Origin: Vandiemenella viatica
Lineage: Eukaryota; Arthropoda; Insecta; Orthoptera; Morabidae
Assembly (NCBI GenBank): GCA_031002005.1
Contig: JARYHS010008074.1
Location: 14,454,924-14,518,923 of the forward strand
Length of the DNA: 64,000 nucleotides
Direction of reading: 5' to 3'
In this document: positions 1-11,465 of the stretch, piece by piece
Numbering within the stretch: position 1 is the first letter of the stretch
How the letters are laid out: each line of letters begins with the position of its first letter
Translations under genes and position numbers: made by a program
Notes under the pieces: generated by a model
Told to the model about the DNA's origin: nothing
The model's database searches: none
What the model saw: only the letters and a program-made list of their open reading frames with translations

Positions 1-689
1 AATTATTCTAGCCCTATATATTCTGTGTCGTAACTGTTGCTTCTCTTGTAAGACAAAACATGTGGCTGCTACTTTCCTTCAATAGTAATCATTATTTGAA
101 ATTAGTTTACTGGACAATATATCACATTAAAGAATCTTTATTTTTGCTTCTAATTAGTTTAGATGATATTGTTGTACAAGAATCCTGAACAAAAAGAATA
201 CTCTTCAAGTATTATGTTCAAACATTGCAATTACACACCAATATTCTATTAATATTAAGTGTTTCGACAGTGTTGTTGAATTTGTATCTTAAAAAGTTTG
301 TTTCTGTCATTTTTATAACTTCATATGGTGTGATGTACCAATGAGACTGATAAAGTGCTATTTCTATTTATTTTTTATGTGTAAATGTAAGTTTTGTGTT
401 AAATTTTGCAGACAAATATAAGTGCAGCATCTAAGAAAATAAAAAAAAAGATATTTTATATGTTGTTATTCTTGTTTTATAAGGGACATAGACAACAATT
501 ACATACAATAATTATTTTCATTGTAAATCAGTTTATAAAATTCATTTTTATAAAAAATCTAACTATTGTAAACACACGTATTGTTATACCAAATTCAAAA
601 ATATGAAAAGTTAATCATTAAAGAGGATTTATATTAAACAACTATGATTACAGTGACATGTAAGTATTTTCTTTATTGTAGAGAATGAA

Positions 690-998
690 AATAAGTACGA
701 AATTTCACTAGGCAAAGACTTCTGGAAATGTCTATGGTTATGTTGAAAAGAAGCTTACAGAAAGAAGAGACAGGCTGGTAGGTCATATTTTGAGACATGC
801 AGGTTTTGTTAATTTTTTAGTGGAGGGAACAGTCAAAGGTATGAACTGTAAAGGAAGACACATTAGAATAAATGAAGCAGATAATTGACGACGTGGGTTG
901 TAAGGGGATATGTATACATGAAGAGGTTAGCGCAAGATAGGAGGGGATGGAGGATTGCATCAAACCGGTCAAAAGACTGATGACAAAAAAAAAAAATG
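690..998 (+). mobile_element. RTE-type LINE 3' end (left arm)
   Basis: This stretch aligns by eye with the 3' part of the RTE-type LINE at 61438-62325. It shares the segment running from the AAGCTTACAGAAAGA region through GGTAGGTCATATT, GTGGAGGGAACAGTC and GGAGGATTGCATCAAACC to a terminal A-rich tract at about 987-998. It is 5'-truncated and the reading frame is broken by stops, so no protein is expected. It is mirrored at 2776-3084. Confidence 0.75.
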
Positions 999-1144
999 AA
1001 AAAGTTGAAAAACTGAAGGATAGGTGAAGATATACAAACAATTGAGGTAGGGATCGAGAAGAAGATACCAAGGACACAAAAAAGGCAGAGATATCAAGTT
1101 TTAGTTTAATAAGGCTTTTGGAGCGACATAGGTCTTTTGGATAT

Positions 1145-1725
1145 TATGAAGGAACAAAGAAAGCTAAAAAAAATGTGTGTACAGTGTAGTGTATATAATA
1201 TTACTACAGGTATTTTAAAGATAAGGTGATACAATACTATGCCAACCACTGAAATGTTATTTACAATGAGTTTGGAGACTATCTGCTCACCAGAGGACTG
1301 GAAATGTGCCATAGTAGTACTAATCCATGAAAGGGGAAGAGGAAAAGTGATGAAAATTACAGGCCAATTTGTTTGGTATTAGTGGTAGGTGAGTTGATGA
1401 ATGTAACTACATCAGAAATGTTTGTGATGAAAGTGCAAAATGGCAATGCGGGTTTAAGCAAGTATATTCATGTGAATCTCAGTTATTAGACTACATGCAA
1501 GATATTGGCTGAAAATGGTAGGGAAGATAAAGTTGACAGTGTATCAGTTAATCTCTCCTATGCATTGGACAGAATGTGCCACCAAAAGTTGGTAAATAAG
1601 ATAATAGTATTGGAGTGGATGGAAAATTGGTTTGCTTGGTAAAGAAATTCTTAAAAGGTTGAAAGCAATAAGTAATGGTGGTAAATGCAGTATTGAAAAA
1701 GGTTTAAGTGAAAATGGTGTGCATA
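1145..1725 (+). pseudogene. Decayed Jockey/CR1-type reverse transcriptase (left arm)
   Basis: A degraded relative of the reverse transcriptase at 33239-34904. It begins with MKEQRKLKK (compare MKEIRKLKK), passes a region like PQDWKSAIVVP (here PEDWKCAIVVL) and ends near the FLKG segment. Frameshifts and stops are frequent. It covers fingers and palm without the FADD catalytic box. The same sequence lies reversed at 2057-2640. Confidence 0.75.
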
Positions 1726-1734
1726 GTGCATTGG

Positions 1735-2051
1735 CAGATCCAGGAGGGGCTTGAGAGGTATTTGGTTTGGGGAGGGGGTAGCTTCAGATGATTTTGGTTT
1801 GGGGGGGGGGAGCTAGAGTGGATTTTGTTTGGGGAGGGAGGCTACAGTCGTGTCATGGCACCCCTTAAAAGATCAGCAGAGCTAAAGGAAGAAGGTCTCC
1901 AAAATTGTGATGTCGGGTGTGGATCTAGATACTCTGGAAGGGGGGGGGCTTGAGCCACCTAGCCCCCCCCCAAACCAAAATCATCTGAAGCTACCCCCCT
2001 CCCCAAACCAAATACCTCTCAAGCCCCTCCCAAACCAAAATCCTGGATCTG
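1735..2051. mobile_element. G-rich inverted-repeat element at palindrome centre
   Basis: The centre of the palindrome is bounded by CAGATCCAGGA at 1735-1745 and TCCTGGATCTG at 2041-2051. It carries long G and C runs with repeated TTGGTTTGGGG blocks. The unpaired core (about 1817-1956) contains sequence around GTCATGGCACCCC that is not mirrored. The right arm has an extra ~16 bases just inside the boundary. It looks like a small non-autonomous element with TCCTGGATC-like ends, similar in style to 58284-58550, but no target duplication can be read because the flanks are themselves mirrored. Confidence 0.45.
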
Positions 2052-2056
2052 CCAAT

Positions 2057-2640
2057 GCACTATGGCACACCATTTTCACTTAAACCTTTTTCAATACTGC
2101 ATTTACCACCATTACTTATTGCTTTCAACCTTTTAAGAATTTCTTTACCAAGCAAACCAATTTTCCATCCACTCCAATACTATTATCTTATTTACCAACT
2201 TTTGGTGGCACATTCTGTCCAATGCATAGGAGAGATTAACTGATACACTGTCAACTTTATCTTCCCTACCATTTTCAGCCAATATCTTGCATGTAGTCTA
2301 ATAACTGAGATTCACATGAATATACTTGCTTAAACCCGCATTGCCATTTTGCACTTTCATCACAAACATTTCTGATGTAGTTACATTCTCAACTCACCTA
2401 CCACTAATACCAACAAATTGGCCTGTAATTTTCATCACTTTTCCTCTTCCCCTTTCATGGATTAGTACTACTATGGCACATTTCCAGTCCTCTGGTGAGC
2501 AGATAGTCTCCAAACTCATTGTAAATAACATTTCAGTGGTTGGCATAGTATTGTATCACCTTATCTTTAAAATACCTGTAGTAATATTATATACACTACA
2601 CTGTACACCATTTTTTTAGCTTTCTTTGTTCCTTCATAAT
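2057..2640 (-). pseudogene. Decayed Jockey/CR1-type reverse transcriptase (right arm)
   Basis: Mirror copy of the fragment at 1145-1725, on the opposite strand. Plus-strand open frames here, such as the one starting at 2326, are antisense shadows of this decayed reverse transcriptase and should not be taken as genes. Confidence 0.75.
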
Positions 2641-2775
2641 ATCCAAAAGACCTATGTCGCTCCAAAAGCCTTATTAAACTAAAACTTGATATCTCTGCCT
2701 TTTTTGTGTCCTTGGTATCTTCTTCTCGATCCCTACCTCAATTGTTTGTATATCTTCACCTATCCTTCAGTTTTT

Positions 2776-3084
2776 CAACTTTTTCATTTTTTTTTTATCA
2801 TCAGTCTTTTGACCGGTTTGATGCAATCCTCCATCCCCTCCTATCTTGCGCTAACCTCTTCATGTATACATATCCCTTACAACCCACGTCGTCAATTATC
2901 TGCTTCATTTATCTAATGTGTCTTCCTTTACAGTTCATACCTTTGACTGTTCCCTCCACTAAAAAATTAACAAACCTGCATGTCTCAAAATATGACCTAC
3001 CAGCCTGTCTCTTCTTTCTGTAAGCTTCTTTTCAACATAACCATAGACATTTCCAGAAGTCTTTGCCTAGTGAAATTTCGTAAC
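2776..3084 (-). mobile_element. RTE-type LINE 3' end (right arm)
   Basis: Mirror copy of 690-998. The T-rich tract at about 2786-2800 is the reverse complement of the element's A-rich tail. The tail therefore points toward the palindrome centre, as in the left arm. Confidence 0.75.
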
Positions 3085-3773
3085 TTATTTTCATTCTCTA
3101 CAATAAAGAAAATACTTACATGTCACTGTAATCATAGTTGTTTAATATAAATCCTCTTTAATGATTAACTTTTCATATTTTTGAATTTGGTATAACAATA
3201 CGTGTGTTTACAATAGTTAGATTTTTATAAAAATGTTATTATAAACTGATTTACAATGAAAATAATTATTGTATGTAATTGTTGTCTATGTCCCTTATAA
3301 AACAAGAATAACAACATATAAAATATCTTTTTTTATTTTCTTAGATGCTGCACTTATATTTGTCTGCAAAATTTAACACAAAACTTACATTTACACATAA
3401 AAAATAAATAGAAATAGCACTTTATCAGTCTCATTGGTACATCACACCATATGAAGTTATAAAAATGACAGAAACAAACTTTTTAAGATACAAATTCAAC
3501 AACACTGTCGAAACACTTAATATTAATAGAATATTGGTGTGTAATTGCAATGTTTGAACATAATACTTGAAGAGTATTCTTTTTGTTCAGGATTCTTGTA
3601 CAACAATATCATCTAAACTAATTAGAAGCAAAAATAAAGATTCTTTAATGTGATATATTGTCCAGTAAACTAATTTCAAATAATGATTACTATTGAAGGA
3701 AAGTAGCAGCCACATGTTTTGTCTTACAAGAGAAGCAACAGTTACGACACAGAATATATAGGGCTAGAATAAT

Positions 3774-4533
3774 TGTGCACTTAATGAACATCCAGAAGGA
3801 AAAGTACAATTTTTTATTATAACATCAAAGCAGATTATTTATTAATACATTGCCACACATGGAAATTGCACTGAGATTCACATTACATATAAATACAGTG
3901 ATAAATGTGGGAAAGCTAGATTGCCACGTAAGTGGATCCAAATATTCATAACATGCTCAGATTTATGCCCAAACATAAAATTCTCAACAATGAAGAGGTC
4001 ATTTAACCATGTTGTAGGCCAATGTGATTATTCCATACAGACATTATTATGTTTACCAGTGCATTTTTAATTGCTTTGAAGAGTTTTTGGAATGCAGTCT
4101 CTCAGAGGCTGATAAATGTATCTCTGTCAATTGGCCTAGTACAAATACAGATGGTTATCTCAAAATCAGCAAAACTGATAACCCCTAACCTAATCTCTCA
4201 ACTGTTATTTACCAAAGGCTTGATAAATATATATGGAGTGCTTGTAACAGTCATGTCTTGGTCTTCAAATTGAAAATGGCTGACTGTAGTTGTAGAAGAT
4301 TAGGTAAAGACAGTGGAAACAAGAGCTAGAAGCTATCTGTAGAACATTTAATATTCTAAATCTGTATTATGAAGCCTAAAACATTCTGGCGAAAAACCAG
4401 ATGGTCCTTGGTGTGGATCTTCTCATGCAGGAATAATAATAAAAAAATTCAAATAAGTTGGAATGTGTAATAACAAAAGTTAGTATACAGGATGTTAAGC
4501 TGTAGAAACCAGGTTTTAACAAATTTGAGCTGT
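3774..4533. other. No gene seen
   Basis: AT-rich sequence beyond the right palindrome arm. No open frame with a recognisable domain, no RNA gene and no clear repeat. The 74-codon frame at 4049-4273 shows no family features. Confidence 0.6.
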
Positions 4534-4541
4534 AAAGATTG

Positions 4542-4802
4542 GATGGGCGCTGGGGGGGGGGTGCATGGGGTTCACTTGCACCCCCCTGCTATGAAAGAAA
4601 ATACACAGAAAAAGATTAAGAAACAAAATTTTATTATTAAATTCACTGCTTGAATAATAACTTAAGGCACCTAGGTTGTTGTCCAAATTTGTTCACACTG
4701 TCAAAAAATTCAGTATCCCTAGTTAATAAGTGTTATATATAATGTATAAAAAAGATACAGATGCACCCCCCCCCCCTTAAAGTAATCCTGCCGGCACCCA
4801 TG
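4542..4802. mobile_element. hAT-type MITE with 8-bp target duplication
   Basis: A 261-bp element flanked by perfect 8-bp direct repeats AAAGATTG at 4534-4541 and 4803-4810. The ends form an imperfect terminal inverted repeat (GATGGGCGCTGG against CATGGGTGCCGG), followed inside by G- or C-runs and GTGCA. It has no coding capacity. Target duplication length and size fit a non-autonomous hAT element. Confidence 0.8.
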
Positions 4803-4810
4803 AAAGATTG

Positions 4811-5989
4811 ATAAACTTAAAGATCATGTCTTAGTAACAAACACAGAAGACGCCAATAAGTAGATGGCAATGTACCAACAACTTATAAGAAAATAGAATA
4901 ATTTGTGAATTACAATGGGGAGTATAGTAATAGAATTTTATTGACAAGTGTAGAAACAACAAAAATTGTACAGCTGAAAAGCAAGTCAAATATTTAATGT
5001 GGGAAAAGTATGTTTAATGACTATTGCTGAGTGGAATACTGCAACTGAAAATAAAGAAATAACACATTGCAGGATTATGTTAGGCAAGAGGAAATACATA
5101 ATTGTGCATACAAGTTTTTTTAATACTTTTATCAAAATATAAAATAGTTAAACCAAACAAACTTTTTAAAAAACTTAAATATGTGTATAGAAAAGGTGAG
5201 GCCTATATGGAAATTTAACACTTTGTCCATGTTTCACCTAGAAAATGATTGAAATAATCAGCGAGTAATAGCTATGGCATAAAAAGCTCCTTCTGATAGA
5301 GATAATTTTTTACATGGATTTAAAAAGCTAAAGCTAAACAAGCTAGTGGTAATAAATGGATAAATTTTTTAAAAAAGGAATTTTTAGCAACTTTAGGAGT
5401 ATTGAATTTAAATAAAAAGTTGGTATCAAAGAGATTCAAGGAAAAAGAGATAGTGACAGATTTTCCTAAATCATATCCTTCATTCATGATGAGAACTCAA
5501 GCTGTTGAGTTTTAGAACTATACTATCATCAGCTTAACATCAAATGCTTTGAATGTAATAACTAGAATATCTATGAATTAGCAGAAAGCTGTTTCAATAG
5601 TCAGGGCAATGTTGCATGTGTGTAAGTGCCTTTTTTAAAAGTTTAATATGAAGTTGTGTGTAAGAGAGGCAGATTTATGAAATGATACATAGTTATTTTG
5701 TTTGCTTGAGGAATATATAGCAATCCTGAAAAATATAACTTACTTTCACAGTAACTGTTATAAGTCCAAACTGCTGGGCCCAGTTGCTTATTTCTTTTGT
5801 TTACTATACTGCTTGACCAATGTCATGTTTAAGAGAATTTTTTCTATTGAATGCATTGGAAGTGACACTGCTCAAAATAAGGCAAAGTGAGGAAAAATTG
5901 TATATTTCCTTCTCTGATTAATATTAAGATCTCAAAGCAGGTCAGTTAAGAAAGAATTTCCAGGTAGTATTTAAAATTTCCTAAAGGTT
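4811..5989. other. No gene seen
   Basis: AT-rich DNA with scattered stops in all frames. No splice-flanked exon, RNA gene or repeat could be recognised. The 62-codon frame at 5702-5890 has no recognisable feature. Confidence 0.6.
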
Positions 5990-6009
5990 TTTTTTTTCTC
6001 TCTCTCTCT

Positions 6010-6250
6010 CTCTTTTAGCATCATGCCTTGTGAACATTGAGGTCATTAGAGGTACAAGAGGATTACGAACAAAGAAAGGAAAGGAATTTTCCCATTAGCT
6101 TTTGAAGGAATAATCTTGTTATTAACCTGGAGAGATTTTGGAAAACCTTGAAAACCTGAAATCGGGATGGCTGGAATACAATTCGAACTCACATACTTCC
6201 AATATCCCTGCCTTCACTATAGTTCAGCAGTTATAGGATCAGAAGCTGAT
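6010..6250 (-). mobile_element. Old tRNA-derived SINE (family A)
   Basis: Reads in the same order as the better copies at 18256-18477 and 21028-21283: GAGGTCATTAGAGG near the 3' end of the element, then CTTTTGAAGGAA, TTTTGGAAAACC and a B-box-like TTCGAACTC region. It follows a T-run and (TC)n tract at about 5986-6016. Strongly diverged; a non-autonomous retroelement that depends on a LINE partner. Confidence 0.7.
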
Positions 6251-7789
6251 GCTTTGCCAAAGATTCAAGTAACAAATCTTGCCACTTTCAGTTATAAAAA
6301 AAAGTTCATTTGCAAGTGAGTCTGAAATAAAAACAGCACATTTTGTTATAGACATTGTTTTGTGTTTCATTGTTGTCTGCAATTTACTGATGAACCCTGA
6401 AGCTTTTTAACATGGATGTTATGTGTGCATAAAAGGTGTAAGCATTTAAAAATATTTCAGTTATAGTTCTCAGATGAATTAATATTTTTATAAAAAGGTG
6501 ACAGGTAATTAAATAAGCAACTGTTGATTATGCTGTTTATCCAATACCTAGCACGAAACTTATTCAGTTAGTAACATACATGTTAGAACTATCCTTTGTA
6601 ATGATTTGAAACAATGACTTATTTATTAATTATGATCTATTATCTATTATTCTGGTGCCATAGATCCCTGTTGAGGAAGGACCTCTGAGATGTGGTATAT
6701 GTCTTCTTGATATATAACATCCTAGGTGTGCGTAAACTGCTCCATCATGGAAAAACCACTGGCCAGTTCAGGCCATATTAACCTGAAATGTTATTGAGGT
6801 GGCATTCAAGGTTTTTATGCATAATTCATATACATGGTGCTCAAATGCATTATTTAAAACATAATCCTTTCTGGAATCCAAGAAGTGAAGTAGCAAGAAT
6901 GTTTGGTGTCTAATGTATTTTATTGTTCTGTTGTAAATGACTTTTTCAAAAATCCTTGAAAATCCTAGAAGTAAATAAATGGTTCAATACCTAGTTATCT
7001 ACTAGTTACCACTTTTAAAAAAATAATGTTGTCACATTTATAACAATTTTTTAGTTTTAATTGTTAACGGACAACATGAAGGCTTTGTATCTAGACTCTC
7101 ATTGCTGTGATTAAGGAGATCAATAAAAAATGTCATATAATACTATTTACCTGCAATTTTCAAAATGTAGTAACAATAATTTTAATTGTTATAAAAACAG
7201 ACAGAAATTCCAGATGGGATACAATAATTTTTTTTAATAATGATCTCATCTTTACTGTATTCCAGTTTCCTTACACCATGCAAATTTCTGTTCTATATAG
7301 TTCCAAACTGGGTTGAAAATTAGTTCTAACAAAAATTGAAAACCTCTCTTTCTCCATATTATATGTAATATAATAAGAACTTAATTTGTACTTTGGGATG
7401 CACAGCAGAGTAATTCTTGTTTTAGGCAAATGATTTTCAGGGGAACACTAAACACCTATGTTGAATTTTGAAACTTTTAACCAATTTTACTAACAGCTCC
7501 TCTTGTATTATGATGTAGACTGGTGGTCTGAAGGTTTTTTATATAATGTTTAGAAGTATTTTACTACATCGGCATATACTGGTATGTCAGTTACAATTTA
7601 TAATTTAGATAAGCTTTCATTTATGTCAAGAAACTGTGATTACAAGAAAGTTTAGTTTTCTTTAGATATCTTAATATACCTATCTACTTTATCACAAAAA
7701 AAAAGACTGTATCCATTTTGACTTATGAGAATAATATACTCCTGGACTACAGCTTCAAGCAGATTCAAAACTAAGGATGCTTAGTGTTG
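6251..7789. other. No gene seen
   Basis: AT-rich non-coding sequence. Small open frames such as 7107-7316 lack domain signatures. No RNA genes or clear repeats were recognised. Confidence 0.6.
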
Positions 7790-8180
7790 GTATACTACAG
7801 TGTAGTAAATGTGCTAAACATCTTGGTGTCACATTTGATTATGTACTCTCCATGGAGCCACTCATATACAATCCAACAAAGATGATCAATGCTAGGCTTA
7901 ATATTATCAAGTAACTAACTGGTAAGCTAACATTGTTCTTGTGCCCGTAAAGGAAATGTAGCACTGAAAATGCTTTATATATGATATCTGCATTCAGCTT
8001 CTGTGAATAGTGCTAACCAGTACAAGGTAAAGGTAGGAAGCTGCTGGCTGTACATTAATTAGCAAACTACCATTCTTACCTCTATATGAAGAGCTGCCAC
8101 ATCTTCTTACCCTTAGATTATATTTTTGAAAATTTCTGTGGGTATTGGAGTTATGTTTAATACAAGATACAAAAAGAATC
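7790..8180 (+). pseudogene. Decayed LINE reverse transcriptase fragment
   Basis: Translation around 7811 gives CAKHLGVTFDYVLS, matching the KYLGVTLD-type segment that follows the catalytic palm in Jockey-group reverse transcriptases. About 35 codons later comes NARLNIIK-stop-LTG, resembling the family's RNNxLxKLTG motif. Stops and frameshifts break it throughout. Only the connection/thumb part remains. The family match is from motif memory, so moderate confidence. Confidence 0.5.
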
Positions 8181-8368
8181 AAACATGGACTGGATTTCTA
8201 TCTGTGATCTCACATCTGATTGAGGACCCAAACACCCAACAACCTGGCTTCATTATAAAGCCTTTGCAGATGGCATCATTTGTTTTCAGTTGCCATTTAT
8301 ATGCATATGCATGTATCTTATGCACAAATGTGGAGCCTGTAGTTCACCTTCTTGTAGTGATAGCAGCC

Positions 8369-8426
8369 GGGCGCTAATGACCCCGTCGTCGATGCGCCCT
8401 AAAACCCCAATAACAACAACAACAAC
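8369..8426 (+). mobile_element. 58-bp retro-insertion: stem-loop plus (AAC)n tail
   Basis: Exactly 58 bp lie between perfect 10-bp direct repeats GATAGCAGCC at 8359-8368 and 8427-8436. The insert starts with a stem-loop (GGGCGC ... GCGCCC, 8369-8399) whose loop contains TAATGACCCCG, and ends in (AAC)n. The same terminal module occurs at 25017-25062 and 41839-41973. The tail and target duplication indicate target-primed reverse transcription. It is a SINE 3' end truncated at the base of the stem. Confidence 0.85.
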
Positions 8427-8436
8427 GATAGCAGCC

Positions 8437-9104
8437 TAGCAGGCTACATTAATAATGTGTTACTGGTGGACTTGTGGTAGTGCTCAGCCACACCCTATGC
8501 AGTGCAATATCACAGTCAGCGACGTGTTGTCGCAGTAACAACTTCAACCTAACATTTCCCTGAGGTAGCTGTTGAAATTTCATGCATGGCAGAAAATATG
8601 TGGCGGAACATCCAAGAAGAATTTTCAGCAGTTGTTTGCTGGAATGTACAATATCTTCAACTGTATATGTAAATTAGTAGCCTGAATCTTTCTTAATATT
8701 GAGATAGTTTGTGTTATTTAAAATAATAACAAACAAACCTAGACAATTGGAAATGAAGAATATATGGCTGTAGGTTTTAGGTTTCTACCAGCTGACACTC
8801 AGTTATAGGTTAAATATCATCTTCACACACTGGCTGGCAATGCTGTCAGTTGTGAGATATTTGCTGGAGCCAGAGCTCATTATCTCAGAAGCCTCTGAAG
8901 TTATAACCACTCTACATTGTGCAGTGACATTCACCGCCGGACATTGCTCGATGACAGTGACGAGAGTAGTAACTGCAGCCGGTACGCCTCTTCTCTTTGA
9001 CTTTCGGCGTTAGGTCACTGTGCCTGCAGATGTCGCAATACAGTTGTCATTGTAGCTTTATCAGTCTGCACTCTTTCGTATCTAAAGGAGACTGGCGACA
9101 AATT
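8437..9104. other. Downstream flank of the GPCR gene
   Basis: Lies beyond the stop codon of the minus-strand GPCR exon, so it should include its 3' UTR and downstream DNA. I see no obvious AATAAA on the minus strand within the first ~200 bases and no other gene. Confidence 0.5.
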
Positions 9105-9519
9105 TCATGTGTTGGTGGTGGCTACGGCGCAGTGATTGTTGACACTGACGGAGGCGAGGAGCATAGGACTGGAGTTGGTGCTCTTCAGACTGAACGGTGG
9201 CGGCGTGCCGGGTCTGACGGAGGCGGGCGTGAGGCGGCGGGAGGCGGGAGTCACGGAGCGCACGGTGCCGCCCCCGGTGGTTGGGGTGCCGGTGGCAGGG
9301 CCCGCCCCCGCCATGCACTTGAGGCCGAAGCGGCGGCCCAGCGCCCGCAGAACACGCCGCTTCAGTATGAAGACGGCGGAGATGAGGACGCCCTGCAGCA
9401 CGTTGACGGCGTCAGGAACACTCCACAGCCACTCGGGAGAACCCACGGCCAGCGTCGACACCACCTCCAGAGTGAACGTCAGGCCCATCACCACGAACAG
9501 CTTGGCGTTCATCAGCAGC
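9105..9519 (-). CDS. Methuselah-like GPCR, terminal exon (TM6-TM7 and C-tail)
   Basis: Last coding exon of a secretin-class, Methuselah-type G-protein coupled receptor in the plasma membrane. A TTGCAG acceptor at 9520-9525 precedes it, and one base completes the codon left by the exon at 25304-25475 (phase 2), giving K-LLMNAKLFVVMG. It encodes TM6 (about LFVVMGLTFTLEVVSTLAV), a short loop with SPEWLWSVPD, and TM7 (AVNVLQGVLISAVFILKRR). The VLQGV...F..KRRVLR pattern is characteristic of insect Mth receptors. A Ser/Thr/Pro-rich tail of about 65 residues ends at TAA/TAG-class stop 9105-9107. No frameshift. The strongly G+C-rich composition contrasts with the flanks, as expected of a retained exon. 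Ligand unknown. Confidence 0.85.
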
Positions 9520-9777
9520 CTGCAACAACGGGATCGTTATATTTGCTATGCAGTACCTCTCAAGGTTTCATATTGGACAAACATTTTTTGAAGTTAAAAC
9601 TTCTATAGCGATGTTTGGGAGGGGGAAAATCTACGAGTTCGCAAGAAGCCACCTGCTGCACGCGTCAGATCACGCCCACCTGTCGCGTGTATGTTATGCG
9701 CGCAGGGCGCTTTTCGCAAAGTATTTATACAAACACACAGTTTTTATCTGATTTTGGTGTAATTTTGCATATATATA

Positions 9778-11099
9778 CAGGGTGATTCAAAATGATTGTC
9801 GGGGTTTCAAAAAAATTCCTACACTTAGCACAATTGAAATACGAATTTGAATCTTATTTTGATGGGTAAAGAAACTCATCAAGTTTTTTTACATCCATTA
9901 CAAATGTTCGATATGTGCGCCATATGTCACTCTGTACACGTCCATTTCATCCCACACGCGACGCAGCATGTCATCAGAAACGTTTAGAAAGGCGGCCCTG
10001 ATCCGTTCTCTCAGTTGCGGGATAGTCGCCGGTAGAGGAGGAAGATAAACTTGATCCTTGACGTAACCCCACAGAAAAACATCACATGGGGTTAATTCTG
10101 GTGAACGAGGTGGCCAAGCCATGAGCATTTGGTCACTGTCGGCTCCGAGTCCTATCCATCGCTGCGGCAATTGTTCGTTGAGAAATGTTCTGTCCTCGCG
10201 ATGGAAATGAGGTTGAGCACCATCTTGTTGGAATATGAAATCATCCACCTCTTTCAGCTGAGGCAGTAACCACTCAGAGACCATATTGAGGTAAGTTAGT
10301 CCTGTTACTGTTCATTGAAGAAGAATGGGCCGTACACTTTCTCCTTGAAAACAGCAGCGAACACACACACTTTTGGAGAATCATGCTGGTGTTCAATAAA
10401 AGCACTGGGATTTTCTGTCCCCCAAATCCGCACATTATGCTAGTTAACTTTCCCACACAAGTGAAAGTTCGCTTCATAACTATAAAAAGAGTTTTTTACA
10501 AAACCCATTTTTTCTTGCATAATGTTGCAAACCGTGAGACGTTTGCGATGGTCGTCAGGTGTTAAAGCCTGAAGCAGCCCTAGGCGATAGGCTTTCGTTT
10601 TTAGGCGTTTTCGTAGCACGCGCCAAACTGCGGTTTGCGGAATGTTCAGTTCTCTGCTGCCTCTTCTTGTTGATTTCCGCGGGCTACGTTGATAAGCTTC
10701 TCTGACGCGGTTCACGTCGACTTCCAACACAGAAGGACACCCACTGCTTTTCCCTTTGCATAAGCAGCCCTTCTCCACGAATTGCGCATACCACCTCCGA
10801 AAGGAATTTTCTGAAGGTGCATCCTTCATAATTTTTATTTTTTTTGAAAGTGCCGTTGGACAACGGTAACTGACTCACATGAAAATCTAGAGAGCAAAAA
10901 GCCTTCTCTAAAGCGTTAGCTGCCATATTGCAAACACTGACATTTGGCGCAACAAAACGTAACTACAAGATTAGCGGGTGCTACAAAACAAAACTTTGAT
11001 AGTTTTGTCTATTCATCCATGTAAAGATAATACTTGTATGTTTAGTAAACAGCCGGTAAATAATTCATAAAACGCCGACAATCATTTTGAATCACCCTG
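9778..11099 (-). mobile_element. Tc1/mariner-superfamily transposon
   Basis: A 1322-bp element with matching ends: CAGGGTGATTCAAAATGA at 9778 onward and its reverse complement ending at 11099; the paired region spans about 25 bp with no mismatch seen. TA dinucleotides flank both sides (9776-9777 and 11100-11101), the usual target of this superfamily. It carries one transposase gene on the minus strand, now broken. The right flank is a (TA)n tract. The empty counterpart of the site lies near 20255. Confidence 0.92.
9898..10926 (-). pseudogene. Broken mariner-type transposase
   Basis: DDE transposase that would cut and paste the surrounding element. Reading on the minus strand: an N-terminal start MAANALEKAF near 10926, a DNA-binding region with NSFRRWYAQF and a second helix-turn-helix part around SRELNIPQTAVWRVL, then a catalytic segment with FQQDGAQPHFH (second Asp) and WPPRSPELTPCDVFLWG (third Asp), and the family C-terminus DVYRVTYGAHIEHL. 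The last two acidic residues are about 46 residues apart, more than the 34 of classic mariner, so this is a divergent branch. At least two frame changes (about 10700-10830 and 10280-10480) and an in-frame stop after LCGKVN inactivate it. Confidence 0.85.
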
Positions 11100-11465
11100 T
11101 ATATATATATATATATATATATAACACTGTTGAGGTCTGATTTACAGAAACCTAAACCTGAACCTTCTCCTCCTTTCCCCCCTGAACTTAATTTCTGTCA
11201 CCACCAACTGTTTTTAGGAGTTGTATTTGATTATTTGAGCTACTCCTAGAAGATCCGTGGTTGCCGCTTGAAGAAAGGAATTAGCGTTCTTGCCTGTGAC
11301 ACAATAGCTTAGTGCATCTCCTTCGTGAAGATTCGACGAACCGTTGCGTATGTGAACTAAGTTAGATTTTTTGTTTTTGAAGTGAAAAATTCTTTAGGCG
11401 CGTTGGGCGATTTTTGGATTGTAAAAATCTTATGAGTTCGGGTCACCAACATGGTATATCTGCTG

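Larger units (their letters stand above)
1..3773. repeat. Giant inverted repeat with ~1.8 kb arms
   Basis: Bases from 1 to about 1816 reappear as the reverse complement from about 1957 to 3773, around a non-matching centre of roughly 140 bp. The first bases, AATTATTCTAGCCC, are matched by GGGCTAGAATAATT at the end of the right arm. The arms are nearly identical; the differences I can see are mainly one- to few-base indels, for example near 1377, 1398 and 1721 and their partners. The arms are not one element's terminal repeats: each holds an RTE-type 3' end followed by a reverse transcriptase fragment. The window starts at the arm edge, so the left arm may continue outside. It could be a genomic inverted duplication or a fold-back assembly artefact. 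Confidence 0.95.

Noticed and set aside
8997..9608. Plus-strand 203-codon and 151-codon frames
   Set aside because: Antisense to the GPCR terminal exon; G+C-rich exon sequence keeps other frames open. No domain and no splice fit.
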